From positions 1-64,000 of the forward strand of contig NZ_BARF01000039.1 in the NCBI RefSeq assembly GCF_000367365.1: a DNA stretch of 64,000 nt, in the 5' to 3' direction. The translations under genes and the position numbers were made by a program. Below the pieces are notes generated by a model. The model had not been told where the DNA came from. It did not search any database and saw only the letters and a program-made list of their open reading frames with translations. This DNA is from Streptomyces prunicolor NBRC 13075. GTDB taxonomy: Bacteria; Actinomycetota; Actinomycetes; Streptomycetales; Streptomycetaceae. Shown in pieces: positions 25,035 through 34,340 of the stretch (positions are counted from its first letter, which is position 1; every line of letters starts with the position of its first letter).

Positions 25035-25080
25035 CCTTTCGTGCGCGATCACACCGTCAAGGCTCCACCAGGCAACCTTC

Positions 25081-25096
25081 AGTGGTGTGGACCAAT
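25081..25096. promoter_or_regulatory. DasR-type operator (dre-like)
   Basis: AGTGGTGTGGACCAAT matches the DasR responsive element AGTGGTCTAGACCACT at 13 of 16 positions, with both half-sites recognisable (TGGT...ACCA). It is 135-150 bp upstream of the plus-strand transporter operon at 25231. DasR represses N-acetylglucosamine/chitin-linked genes, so this operon may be induced by amino sugars. Assignment is by consensus only. Confidence 0.5.
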
Positions 25097-25230
25097 AACT
25101 GCCTTTTATGCCGTCAACTTGCCGTTTCCGCAGGCCACATGGGCTTTCATGCGCCGTTGACGGGCGCCGACCGCCGCTGATAGACACACTCTTCAACCCA
25201 GCCCGGCGTCACCAGCGCGAGGTCAGGACC

Positions 25231-27102
25231 ATGAGCACTCAGGACCGGAACGGCACAGAGCACTCACGCCCGAGAAGACCACGACCCCGCATACACCGAC
25301 TGGTGGCCGCAGCAGCGGGCGCCCTGGCGCTCACGGCGGCGCTCGCCACCCCCCTCAACCCGGCACCGCAGCAGGCCGAGGCCAAGGCGGCCGACAAGGT
25401 CCTCACCGTCGCCGTCGCACAGAGCGTGGACTCCTTGAGCCCGTTCCTGGCGGTCCGTCTGGTCAGCACGAGCATCGGCCGGCTGATGTACGACTACCTC
25501 ACCAACTACGACCCCAAGGACAACCACATCGTCCCGGGTCTGGCCACCAAGTGGTCGTCGTCGGCGGACAAGCTGACCTGGACGTACACGATCCGCTCGA
25601 ACTCGAAGTGGTCCGACGGCCAGCAGGCCACCGCCGACGACGCGGCGTGGACGTTCAACAAGATGATGACCGACCCGGGCGCCGCCACCGCCAACGGCAG
25701 CTTCGTCACCAACTTCGCGAAGGTCACCGCCCCGAGCCCCACCCAGCTGGTCATCAAGCTGAAGAAGCCGCAGGCGACGATGACCGCCCTCGACGTGCCG
25801 ATCGTGCCCGAGCACATCTGGGCGAAGGCCGACGACCTCTCCAAGTTCAACAACGACAAGAGCTTCCCGATCGTCGGCAACGGCCCGTTCGTCCTCACCG
25901 GCTACAAGCCGGACAGCTACGTCCGCCTCAAGGCCAACAAGACCTTCTGGCGCGGGGCCCCGAAGTTCGACGAGGTGGTCTTCCGCTACTACAAGGACCA
26001 GGACGCGGCCGTCGCCGCCCTGCGCAAGGGCGAGGTCTCCTTCGTCGCCGGGTCCCCCTCCCTGACCCCCGCTCAGGCCGCCTCCCTCAAGGGCGAGCAG
26101 AACATCAAGGTCAACGACGCCCCCGGCCGCCGCTTCTACGCGCTGGCCACCAACCCCGGCGCCCAGGCCAAGGACGGCAAGCACTTCGGCGACGGCGACC
26201 CCTCCCTGCTCGACGAGAACGTGCGGCACGCCCTGTTCATGGCGGTCGACCGCACGACCCTCATCGACAAGGTGTTCCAAGGCCACGCCGTCGAGGGCCA
26301 GGGCTACATCCCGCCGCGCTTCTCCACGTACTTCTGGAAACCGTCGGCGAGCCAGGAACTCTCCTACGACCCGACGAAGGCGGCCCAACTCCTCGACCAG
26401 GCGGGCTACAAGAAGAACGGCGACGGCAAACGCGTCGGCAAGGACGGCAAGCCGATCACCTACCGCCTGCTGTGCCACGCCACCGACCCCAACGACAAGG
26501 CGGTCGGCCAGTACCTCCAGGAGTGGTGGGGCAAGCTCGGCATCGGCGTCACGCTCGACTGCCTCGACAACGTCACCGACCCCTGGCTCGCGGGCAAGTA
26601 CGACCTCGCCTTCGACGGCTGGTCCGTCAACCCCGACCCGGACTTCGTCCTGTCCATCCACACCTGCGGGGCCCTGCCCGCGACCCCCAAGGACATCGGC
26701 GCGACCGACAACTTCATCTGTGACAAGACGTACGACAAGCTCTACGCCCAGCAGTTGGCCGAGTACGACCCGGCCAAGCGGGCGGACATCGTCAAGCAGA
26801 TGGAGTCCCGGCTCTACGACCTCGGGTACATGAACGTCATGGCGTACCCGAACGCCGTCGAGGCCTACCGCACCGACCAGATCAAGTCCATCGAGACGAT
26901 GCCCAGCGCCGCGGGCAACATCTACGGCCAGGACGGCTACTGGAGTTGGTGGTCCGCGGTACCGGCCGCCTCCGACGGATCGTCGTCCGGCGGGCTCTCG
27001 GGCGGGGCGATCGCCGGGATCGTCGTCGGGGGTGTGGTCGTCGTCGGTGCGCTGGTCCTGTTCGGGCTGCGACGCCGGGCGACCGCCGAGGACCGGGAGT
27101 AG
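25231..27102 (+). CDS. Membrane-anchored family-5 substrate-binding protein
   Basis: 623-aa SBP_bac_5 protein, first gene of a five-gene transporter operon. The N-terminus is a signal-peptide-like RIHRLVAAAAGALALTAALA without a lipobox cysteine. Instead a C-terminal helix at ~597-617 (GIVVGGVVVVGALVLFGLRRR) anchors it, after an Ser/Gly-rich spacer. Binding-domain hallmarks are VDSLSPFLAVRL, QATADDAAWTFNKM and VGNGPFVLTGYKPD. It differs clearly from the two lipoprotein paralogues and probably has another substrate class. ATG 25231 lies close after a GCGAGGTCAGG ribosome site. Confidence 0.9.
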   Translation: MSTQDRNGTEHSRPRRPRPRIHRLVAAAAGALALTAALATPLNPAPQQAEAKAADKVLTVAVAQSVDSLSPFLAVRLVSTSIGRLMYDYLTNYDPKDNHIVPGLATKWSSSADKLTWTYTIRSNSKWSDGQQATADDAAWTFNKMMTDPGAATANGSFVTNFAKVTAPSPTQLVIKLKKPQATMTALDVPIVPEHIWAKADDLSKFNNDKSFPIVGNGPFVLTGYKPDSYVRLKANKTFWRGAPKFDEVVFRYYKDQDAAVAALRKGEVSFVAGSPSLTPAQAASLKGEQNIKVNDAPGRRFYALATNPGAQAKDGKHFGDGDPSLLDENVRHALFMAVDRTTLIDKVFQGHAVEGQGYIPPRFSTYFWKPSASQELSYDPTKAAQLLDQAGYKKNGDGKRVGKDGKPITYRLLCHATDPNDKAVGQYLQEWWGKLGIGVTLDCLDNVTDPWLAGKYDLAFDGWSVNPDPDFVLSIHTCGALPATPKDIGATDNFICDKTYDKLYAQQLAEYDPAKRADIVKQMESRLYDLGYMNVMAYPNAVEAYRTDQIKSIETMPSAAGNIYGQDGYWSWWSAVPAASDGSSSGGLSGGAIAGIVVGGVVVVGALVLFGLRRRATAEDRE

Positions 27103-27147
27103 CGGCGATGCGTCCATCCTCAACAGCGGTGTACGGGACGGCTGTTG

Positions 27148-28188
27148 ATGGCAGCTGACGTCACATCGGCAGCACCGGTGGAGGAGACGGCCGGACCGGG
27201 AGCGGGCACCCGGACCGGCTACGTCCGCTACGTCGTCGGCAAACTGGCCGGTGCCGCCGTCTCGTTGCTCGCCGTGCTGGTCACCGGCTTCTTCCTGTTC
27301 CGGCTGATCCCCGGCGACCCGGTCAAGACGATGACCGGTGGCCGCCCGATTTCAGCCGGTCAACTGGCCGAGTACCGCCGGGAGTTCGGGCTCGACCTGC
27401 CGCTGTGGGAGCAGTTCACGGACTACTGCGGCAAGGCGCTCACCGGCGACCTCGGGACGTCGTACCAGTTCAAGGCGCCCGTCATCGACCGGATCACCGA
27501 GGCGCTGCCGAACACCCTGCTGCTCACCGGCACGGCCTTCGTGCTGTACACCGCGCTCGGCATGTTCCTCGGCACGCGCTCGGCATGGCGGCACGGCAGC
27601 CTCTCGGACCGGCTCAACACCGGTCTGGCGCTGACCCTTTACTCCGTCCCGTCGTTCTGGCTGGGCCTGCTGCTGATCATCGTGTTCTCGGTGGGCGTGG
27701 GCCCGATCCCCGGGCTCTTCCCGACCGGCGGCATGGAGTCGGGCGGCAAGGAGGGGATCGCGTACGTCCTGGATGTCGCCCACCATCTCGTGCTGCCGGT
27801 GGTCACGTTGGTGGCGGTCGAGTACGGGCAGACGCTGCTGGTCACCCGTTCCGCGCTGCTCGACGAGATGGGCAGCGACTATCTGACGACCGCGCGGGCC
27901 AAGGGACTTCGGGACGACCTGGTCCGGCGCAGGCACGCGGTACCGAACGCGCTGCTGCCCACCGTCACCCTCGTCTTCGTCAACCTCGGCCGTACGGTCG
28001 CGGGGGTGATCCTGGTGGAGACGGTCTTCTCCTGGCCCGGCCTGGGCGGCCTGTTCTACCAGGCCCTCAGCGTGCCCGATCTGCCCCTGGTCCAGGGCCT
28101 GTTCCTCTTCTTCGCGTCGGCGGTGATCGTCATGAACACACTGGCGGACCTGGTCTATCCGCTGCTCGACCCCCGGGTGGGCCGATGA
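27148..28188 (+). CDS. Peptide/nickel-type ABC permease (DppB type)
   Basis: 346-aa permease with a ~28-residue polar leader, then GAAVSLLAVLVTGFFLFRLI. The conserved RLIPGDPV segment, the EAA loop TARAKGLRDDLVRRRHAVPN and the terminal LADLVYPLLDPRVGR identify a DppB/OppB-type subunit. I took ATG 27148 rather than the TTG one codon earlier. It overlaps the next permease (ATGA). Confidence 0.9.
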   Translation: MAADVTSAAPVEETAGPGAGTRTGYVRYVVGKLAGAAVSLLAVLVTGFFLFRLIPGDPVKTMTGGRPISAGQLAEYRREFGLDLPLWEQFTDYCGKALTGDLGTSYQFKAPVIDRITEALPNTLLLTGTAFVLYTALGMFLGTRSAWRHGSLSDRLNTGLALTLYSVPSFWLGLLLIIVFSVGVGPIPGLFPTGGMESGGKEGIAYVLDVAHHLVLPVVTLVAVEYGQTLLVTRSALLDEMGSDYLTTARAKGLRDDLVRRRHAVPNALLPTVTLVFVNLGRTVAGVILVETVFSWPGLGGLFYQALSVPDLPLVQGLFLFFASAVIVMNTLADLVYPLLDPRVGR

Positions 28189-29099
28189 CCACTCCTCCCG
28201 TCGTACAGGCCGGCCCGCGCGCGCTCGCCCGGCAGCGCCGCCGCCGGTCCGCCGTACGGTTCTGGACCCGGTACCGCACCCACCGCGCCGGTCTCGTCGG
28301 CCTGGCCGCGCTCGGCCTGTTCGCGCTGATCGCGCTCACCGCGCCGCTCACGGTCGGCTCCGACGTGTCGAGCGTGACCGACGCGCCGGGCGGTCCGCTG
28401 GAGAGCCCGAGCGCCCAATTCCCGCTGGGTACCGACCAGTTCGGCCGCAACCTGCTGGGGCTCGTCGTCTGGGGATCGCGGGTCTCCCTGCTCGTCGGAC
28501 TGCTCGCGGCGGTGCTGTCGGTGGCGATCGGCGCGGTGGTGGGGATTACCGCCGGGCACTTCCGGGGCGCGTACGGGACCGTGCTGATGCGGATCACCGA
28601 CTGGTTCCTGGTGATGCCGACGCTGGTGCTGGCGATCGCGCTGGCCACCGTCATGTCCCGCTCGCTGGGGACGGTGATCCTGGCGATCGGCGTGACCACC
28701 TGGCCGACCACGGCCCGGCTGGTGCGGGCGCAGACACTGGCGGTGGAGTCACGGCCGTACATCGAACGCGCCCGGGCGCTCGGCGGCGGCCACTGGCACG
28801 TCATGTCCCGGCACGTGCTGCCCAACGTGATGCCCCTGATCCTGGCCCAGACGACCCTGATGGTCTCGACCTCCATCCTCACCGAGGCGACCCTCGCCTT
28901 CCTGGGGCTCGGGGATCCTACGGTGGTGTCGTGGGGCGGGCTGCTCCAGGACGCCCGGGAGGCGGGTGCGGTGAGTGCGGGCGACTGGTGGTATTTGATC
29001 CCGCCCGGCATCGCGATCGCGGTGGTCGCGCTGGCGTTCACGCTGTGCGGGCGCGCGGTGGAGTCGGTCCTCAACCCCCGGCTGGGGGTGGCGGGTTGA
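28185..29099 (+). CDS. Peptide/nickel-type ABC permease (DppC type)
   Basis: 304-aa permease. The first helix is GLVGLAALGLFALIALTAPL; the extracytoplasmic FPLGTDQFGRNLLGLVVWGSR and EAA loop ARALGGGHWHVMSRHVLPN are typical of DppC-type subunits. ATG overlaps the preceding stop and its TGA overlaps the TTG start of the next gene, giving a tightly coupled operon. Confidence 0.92.
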   Translation: MTTPPVVQAGPRALARQRRRRSAVRFWTRYRTHRAGLVGLAALGLFALIALTAPLTVGSDVSSVTDAPGGPLESPSAQFPLGTDQFGRNLLGLVVWGSRVSLLVGLLAAVLSVAIGAVVGITAGHFRGAYGTVLMRITDWFLVMPTLVLAIALATVMSRSLGTVILAIGVTTWPTTARLVRAQTLAVESRPYIERARALGGGHWHVMSRHVLPNVMPLILAQTTLMVSTSILTEATLAFLGLGDPTVVSWGGLLQDAREAGAVSAGDWWYLIPPGIAIAVVALAFTLCGRAVESVLNPRLGVAG

Positions 29100-30094
29100 C
29101 CCTCCTGGAGGTCCGGAACCTGCACGTGACGTACCCGGGCGGTGTCGACGCGGTACGGGGCGTCGACCTGTCCCTGACGGCTGGTCAGAAAGTGGGCGTG
29201 GCAGGCGAGTCGGGCTGCGGCAAGTCGACGCTCGCCCTCGCGCTGCTACGACTGCTGCCGCCGGGGACCCGAGTCGGCGGGGAGATCCTGCTGAACGGTG
29301 AGGACGTGCTGACGATGCGCTGGGGGCGGGTGCGGGCGGTCCGCTGGGCCGGTGCCTCGATCGTCTTCCAGGGCGCCATGCACTCCCTCAACCCCGTGCA
29401 CCGCATCGGCGACCAGATCGCGGAACCGGTGCTGCTGCACCAGGGGGCGACGGCGGCACAGGCCCGCAAGCGGACCGGGGAACTCCTGGAACAGGCCGGG
29501 CTGCCGGCGTCCCGGGCGACCGCGTACCCGCACGAACTCTCCGGCGGCCAACGCCAACGCGTCATGATCGCCATGGCCCTGGCCTGCGCACCGCAACTGA
29601 TCATCGCCGACGAGCCGACCACCGCGCTCGACGTGATGATCCAGGCCCAGATCCTGAACCTGCTCGAACGCCTCGTCACGGACCAGGACTTGGGCCTGCT
29701 CATGATCAGCCACGACCTGGCGGTCCTCGCGGACCTCTGCGACCGCCTGGTGGTCATGTACGCGGGCCGGGTGATCGAGGAGGGCCCCGCGCGCGAGGTC
29801 TACGCGAACGCCCTCCACCCGTACGCCAAGGCCCTGTCTGCCTCCTTCCCGCACATCGGCGACCCGACCTCCCGCTTCGCCCCCCGCGGCCTCCCCGGCG
29901 ACCCGCCCGACCCCACGGAACTGCCCTCCGGCTGCGCCTTCCACCCGCGCTGCGCGGAGGCGTTGGATGCCTGCACGACGGACGACCAGCTGCTGCGGGA
30001 GGCCGGCCGGGGGCGGCGGGCGGCTTGTGTTCATGTGCGGGAGCTGACTGCCGATGTGCCGGAACGGGCCGTGGACACGGGGAGTACGCCATGA
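29096..30094 (+). CDS. Peptide ABC transporter ATPase (DppD type)
   Basis: 332-aa ATPase with Walker A GESGCGKSTLALALL, signature LSGGQRQRVMIAMALAC, Walker B LIIADEPTTALD and the C-terminal CAFHPRCAEALDAC oligopeptide-transporter cluster. The start is a TTG at 29096 overlapping the permease stop (TTGA), giving LTLLEVRNLHVTYPG. It works with the next ATPase. Confidence 0.9.
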   Translation: MTLLEVRNLHVTYPGGVDAVRGVDLSLTAGQKVGVAGESGCGKSTLALALLRLLPPGTRVGGEILLNGEDVLTMRWGRVRAVRWAGASIVFQGAMHSLNPVHRIGDQIAEPVLLHQGATAAQARKRTGELLEQAGLPASRATAYPHELSGGQRQRVMIAMALACAPQLIIADEPTTALDVMIQAQILNLLERLVTDQDLGLLMISHDLAVLADLCDRLVVMYAGRVIEEGPAREVYANALHPYAKALSASFPHIGDPTSRFAPRGLPGDPPDPTELPSGCAFHPRCAEALDACTTDDQLLREAGRGRRAACVHVRELTADVPERAVDTGSTP

Positions 30095-31089
30095 CGACGA
30101 CACCACCGGCGCCCCTCCTCAGCGCGCAGGGGCTGCACGTCGCCTTCCCCGCCCGGCACGGCGGTGCACCCGCCCGGGCCGTGGACGGTGTCGACCTCGA
30201 CATCCGGCCGGGTGAGGTCGTGGCACTCGTCGGCGAATCCGGCTGCGGCAAGACGACACTGGCGCGTTCGCTGCTCGGTCTGGTGGCGCCGACGGAGGGG
30301 CGGGTGACGTTCGACGGAGAGCCCCTGCGGTACTCCTCCCGCGCTCTGAAGGCCTACCGCAGACGGGTCCAGCTCATCCTCCAGGACCCGAGCGGGTCGC
30401 TCAACCCACGGCACACGGTGTACGACGCGGTGGCTGAGGGGCTGCGGATCCACCGGGGCGCCGGTGACGAACGGGCGGCCGTGGCGCAGGCGTTGTCGCG
30501 GGCGGGGCTTCGGCCGCCCGAGCGGTTCTTCCTGCGGTATCCGCACGAACTGTCCGGTGGGCAGCGGCAGCGTGTCGTGATCGCCGGTGCGCTGGTCCTC
30601 GAACCCGAACTCCTCGTCGCCGACGAGCCGGTGGCCTCCCTGGACGCCTCCGTGCGCGGCGAGATCCTCGCCCTGCTGCTCCGGCTGCGCACCGAACTCG
30701 GCCTGGCCGCGCTGGTGGTGACCCATGACCTGGGGCTGGCGTGGAACATCGCCGACCGGGTCGCGGTGATGTACCTGGGCCGGATCGTGGAGACGGGGGA
30801 CGCGGAGAAAGTACTGACGGCGCCCCAACATCCGTACACCCAGGCCCTGTTGTCGGTCCTGCCCGAGGCACCCGGCGACCCCGTCGTCCTCTCCGGCGAG
30901 CCCCCGGACCCGTCCCGCATCCCGACGGGCTGCCGGTTCCGGGCGCGCTGCCAGATCCTGGCGAGCGGCGAGGCGGAGCGGGCGGGTGTCGCGCATCGGT
31001 GCCGGACCGAGGACCTGGAGGTGCTGGGCGGCGGCGGGGAGGCGCAGGTGGCCTGTCATTGGGCGCGGGCGTTGGACCCCGCCGTGTGA
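30091..31089 (+). CDS. Peptide ABC transporter ATPase (DppF type)
   Basis: 332-aa ATPase, last gene of the operon. Walker A GESGCGKTTLARSLLG, signature LSGGQRQRVVIAGALVL, Walker B LLVADEPVASLD and C-terminal CRFRARCQI are visible. The second conserved Cys position reads CRFRARCQILASGEAERAG with fewer cysteines than the paralogues. ATGA overlap with the DppD-type gene. Ends at a convergent hairpin. Confidence 0.92.
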   Translation: MTTTPPAPLLSAQGLHVAFPARHGGAPARAVDGVDLDIRPGEVVALVGESGCGKTTLARSLLGLVAPTEGRVTFDGEPLRYSSRALKAYRRRVQLILQDPSGSLNPRHTVYDAVAEGLRIHRGAGDERAAVAQALSRAGLRPPERFFLRYPHELSGGQRQRVVIAGALVLEPELLVADEPVASLDASVRGEILALLLRLRTELGLAALVVTHDLGLAWNIADRVAVMYLGRIVETGDAEKVLTAPQHPYTQALLSVLPEAPGDPVVLSGEPPDPSRIPTGCRFRARCQILASGEAERAGVAHRCRTEDLEVLGGGGEAQVACHWARALDPAV

Positions 31090-31126
31090 GAACGCCGGTC
31101 CCTGTCACCGTCGCGGTCCGGAAACG

Positions 31127-31163
31127 CCGGTTCCCGGCACCGTGGGACGGTACCGGGAACCGG
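31127..31163. terminator. Long hairpin between convergent operons
   Basis: CCGGTTCCCGGCACCGT and ACGGTACCGGGAACCGG form a 17-bp stem with one wobble pair and a GGG loop. It sits 38 bases after the plus-strand operon and 25 bases after the minus-strand operon's last stop, so it can end both. Confidence 0.8.
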
Positions 31164-31187
31164 GGTGCAGCGGCGTGGCCGTAGGGG

Positions 31188-32336
31188 TCAGGCCGCGTGC
31201 ACCACGTCCTTGACCTCGGCGAAGTGGCACGCCGACTCGTGGGCCGCCGGGGTGTCGGAGCCCTTGAAGCGCTCCGGGATCGCGAGCAGCGGCTCCTCCT
31301 GGGCGCACTTGTCCTGAGCCTTCCAGCACCGGGTGCGGAAGCGGCAGCCGGACGGCGGGTTGGCCGGGGAGGGCACGTCACCGGTGAGGATGATCCGGTC
31401 ACGGCGCTCGCGGGCCTCCGGGTCCGGCACGGGGACCGCCGACAGCAGCGCCTGGGTGTAGGGGTGCGTCGGGTACTCGTAGATCTGCTCGTCGGTGCCG
31501 ACCTCGGCCATCTTGCCGAGATACATCACGCCCACGCGGTCCGAGATGTGCCGGACGATGGACAGGTCGTGCGCGATGAAGATGTAGGAGAGGTTGAACT
31601 CGTCCTGCAGTCGCGCCATCAGGTTGATGACCTGTGCCTGCACCGACACGTCGAGCGCGGAGACCGGCTCGTCGCAGATGATGATCTCGGGGTTGAGCGC
31701 GAGGCCGCGGGCGATGCCGATGCGCTGGCGCTGACCGCCCGAGAACTGGTGCGGGTAGCGGTTGATGTACTCCGGGTTGAGGCCTACGACGTCCAGGAGG
31801 TCCTTCACCTTGCGGCGACGGTCTCCTTTCGGCGCCACCTCGGGGTGGATGTCGAAGGGCTCACCGATGATGTCGCCCACCGTCATACGGGGGTTGAGCG
31901 AGGTGTACGGGTCCTGGAAGATCATCTGGATGTTCCGGCGGACGGCCTTGAGGGCCCTTCCGGACAGCCGGGTGATGTCCTGGCCCTTGTAGAAGACCTC
32001 GCCAGCCGTCGCCGTCTCCAGGCTCATCAGGAGCTTGGCGACCGTCGACTTGCCGCAGCCGGACTCGCCCACGATGCCCAGGGTCTCGCCCTGGTGCAGG
32101 TCGAAGGAGATGCCGTCGACGGCTTTCACCGCGCCGATCTGGCGTTTTATCACGATCCCCTGGGTCAGCGGGAAGTGTTTGACGAGGTTGCGCACCTGGA
32201 GGATCGGCTCGCCCCGCTCGACGTTCGCGTCGAGGGCCGCGACGGCCTCCTCCTCCGAGTGCACCTCGGCCACCTCCACGTCGGAGACGTTTGGCGTCGC
32301 GTCCTTGGGCTCGTCGGCCTTGGTCGGGTCAGCCAT
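31188..32336 (-). CDS. Oligopeptide ABC transporter ATPase (OppF type, copy 2)
   Basis: 382-aa ATPase. It has an acidic ~40-residue N-terminal extension (EVAEVHSEEEAVAALD) not found in its paralogue at 18212-19285, then the same core: GESGCGKSTVAK, QDPYTSLNPRMTVGD, FSGGQRQRIGIARGLAL, IIICDEPVSALD and CRFRTRCWKAQDKC. Walker B preceded by C instead of A is a harmless variant. ATG overlaps the OppD-type stop by eight bases, the same overlap as in the other operon. Confidence 0.93.
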   Translation of the reverse strand: MADPTKADEPKDATPNVSDVEVAEVHSEEEAVAALDANVERGEPILQVRNLVKHFPLTQGIVIKRQIGAVKAVDGISFDLHQGETLGIVGESGCGKSTVAKLLMSLETATAGEVFYKGQDITRLSGRALKAVRRNIQMIFQDPYTSLNPRMTVGDIIGEPFDIHPEVAPKGDRRRKVKDLLDVVGLNPEYINRYPHQFSGGQRQRIGIARGLALNPEIIICDEPVSALDVSVQAQVINLMARLQDEFNLSYIFIAHDLSIVRHISDRVGVMYLGKMAEVGTDEQIYEYPTHPYTQALLSAVPVPDPEARERRDRIILTGDVPSPANPPSGCRFRTRCWKAQDKCAQEEPLLAIPERFKGSDTPAAHESACHFAEVKDVVHAA

Positions 32337-33390
32337 GGATCGTCTCCTTCCAGAAGTGGCACGCGCTGGCGCGGCCGGGCAGTTCCGTTCCGTCCGCCTC
32401 GGTCACCGGGACCAGTGGCGGGAACTCCGTACGGCAGATGTCCTGCGCCTTGTCGCAGCGCGGGTTGAAGGCACAACCCGCCGGTACCTTCAGCAGGTTG
32501 GGCGGCAGGCCCTTGATCGCGTAGAGCTCCTGGCCCTTCTGGTCCAGGCGCGGGATGGAGTCCAGCAGACCCCGGGTGTAGGGGTGCGCGGGACGCTTGT
32601 ACAGCTCGTGCACCGGCGCCGTCTCCACGATGCGGCCCGCGTACATCACCGCGATCTTGTCGGCGACGTCCGCGACCACTCCGAGGTCGTGGGTGATGAG
32701 GATGAGCCCCATCCGGTACTCGCGCTGCAACTCCGCGAGCAGGTCCATGACCTGGGCCTGGACAGTCACGTCGAGGGCCGTGGTGGGCTCGTCGGCGATG
32801 ATCAGGTCCGGCTCCAGGGCCAGCGCCATGGCGATCATGATGCGCTGGCGCATACCGCCGGAGAACTGGTGCGGGTAGTCGTTCACCCGCGCCGCGGCGG
32901 CCGGGATCTTCACCCGGTCCATCAGCTCGATGGACTTGGCCTTGGCCGCCTTGCGGGACATGCCCTGGTGCACCCGGAACATCTCGCCGAGCTGGAACCC
33001 CACGCTGAGCACGGGGTTGAGCGAGGACAGCGCGTCCTGGAAGATCATCGCGATCCGGGCACCGCGCAGCTTGCGCCGCTCCTCGGCTCCCATGGTCAGC
33101 ATGTCCTTGCCGTAGAAACGGATCTCCCCCTGCGGGATCCGGGCCGGCGGCATGTCGAGGATGCCCATGATCGCCTGCGCGGTCACGGACTTGCCGGAGC
33201 CGGACTCGCCGAGCACGGCGAGCGTCTCTCCGGAGTTCACGGTGTAGTTGACGCCGTTGACGGCCTTGACCACACCCTCGCGGGTCTGGAACTCGACGTG
33301 CAGATCGCGCACTTCGAGCAGGGGACCGGTGTTCTCGTGGTCGCCGGGGCGCTGGGCCGGAACGGCGTCCGTCGGGTCGATGATGGTCAC
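32329..33390 (-). CDS. Oligopeptide ABC transporter ATPase (OppD type, copy 2)
   Basis: 353-aa ATPase. GTG start at 33390 is preceded by GGGAGG. Walker A GESGSGKSVTAQAIMG, signature FSGGMRQRIMIAMALAL, Walker B LIIADEPTTALD and C-terminal CAFNPRCDKAQDIC. Core sequence is almost the same as the paralogue at 19278-20252, with a ~22-residue longer N-terminus. Confidence 0.93.
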   Translation of the reverse strand: MTIIDPTDAVPAQRPGDHENTGPLLEVRDLHVEFQTREGVVKAVNGVNYTVNSGETLAVLGESGSGKSVTAQAIMGILDMPPARIPQGEIRFYGKDMLTMGAEERRKLRGARIAMIFQDALSSLNPVLSVGFQLGEMFRVHQGMSRKAAKAKSIELMDRVKIPAAAARVNDYPHQFSGGMRQRIMIAMALALEPDLIIADEPTTALDVTVQAQVMDLLAELQREYRMGLILITHDLGVVADVADKIAVMYAGRIVETAPVHELYKRPAHPYTRGLLDSIPRLDQKGQELYAIKGLPPNLLKVPAGCAFNPRCDKAQDICRTEFPPLVPVTEADGTELPGRASACHFWKETIHG

Positions 33391-33401
33391 GTACGCCTCC
33401 C

Positions 33402-34340
33402 TCAGCGCATCTTGGGATCGAAGGCGTCGCGAACCACGTCGCCGAGCATGATGAAGGCCAGGACCGTGATGCTCAGGGCACCGGCCGGGAACATCAGCGC
33501 GTGCGGCGAGGTCAGGAACCTGTCCTGGGCGTCACTGATCATCACGCCCCAGGAGATGTTGGGGTACTGGATGCCGATGCCCAGGTAGGACAGGGCGGCC
33601 TCGGCGCTGATGTACACACCGAGGTTCATGGTGGTGATGACGATGACGGGGGCGAGCGTGTTCGGCAGGATGTGCCGGAACGCTATTCGCCACGATCCCG
33701 CGCCCAGTGCCCGCGCGGCCGTCACATAGTCGTTGTACTTGTTCGCGATGACCTCGCCGCGCATGATCCGGTAGACCTGCGGCCAGCCGAGGATCGCCAT
33801 GATGAACGACACCGACCACACGTCGCCGCCGCCCCAGATGGACATGATCAGCAGACCGCCGATGATGAGCGGCAGCCCCGCGAAGACTTCGGTGATGCGG
33901 GAGAGCAGCGCGTCGGCCCAGCCGCCGATCAGACCGGCCAGCATGCCCACCAGGCCGCCGATCAGCGTGGTGGCCGTGGTGGTCACGACACCGACGACGA
34001 TCGAGTTGCGGGTGCCGTACACGGTTCGCGTGTAGATGTCGCAGCCCTGTACGTCGTAGCCGAACAGGTGCCCGGACGAAGGCCCGGTCATGGAGTTCTG
34101 CAGCTGGCAGAAGCCGTCGGAGAACGGGGAGCGCGCCGTGAACAGGCTTGGTGCGATCGCCAGCGCGAGCAGGACCAGGATGATCAACGAGGTCACGATG
34201 AACATGGGCCGCTTGCGCAGATCGGCCCACCCGTCCCTGAGCAGGCTCGCCTGTCGGGCCGCCGCCTTCTCCTCCGCCTCGATCTCCTTGGCGATGGCGG
34301 CCTCGTCGGTGGTGGGCCTTTCTATCGTCTTCTCACTCAT
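33402..34340 (-). CDS. Oligopeptide ABC permease (OppC type, copy 2)
   Basis: 312-aa permease beginning MSEKTIERPTTDEAAIAKE, an acidic/helical cytoplasmic leader, then MFIVTSLIILVLLALAIAP. GYDVQGCDIYTRTVYGTR, EAA loop ARALGAGSWRIAFRHILPN and C-terminal LGDVVRDAFDPKMR match the paralogue at 20261-21268. ATG overlaps the OppB-type stop by eight bases. Confidence 0.93.
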   Translation of the reverse strand: MSEKTIERPTTDEAAIAKEIEAEEKAAARQASLLRDGWADLRKRPMFIVTSLIILVLLALAIAPSLFTARSPFSDGFCQLQNSMTGPSSGHLFGYDVQGCDIYTRTVYGTRNSIVVGVVTTTATTLIGGLVGMLAGLIGGWADALLSRITEVFAGLPLIIGGLLIMSIWGGGDVWSVSFIMAILGWPQVYRIMRGEVIANKYNDYVTAARALGAGSWRIAFRHILPNTLAPVIVITTMNLGVYISAEAALSYLGIGIQYPNISWGVMISDAQDRFLTSPHALMFPAGALSITVLAFIMLGDVVRDAFDPKMR

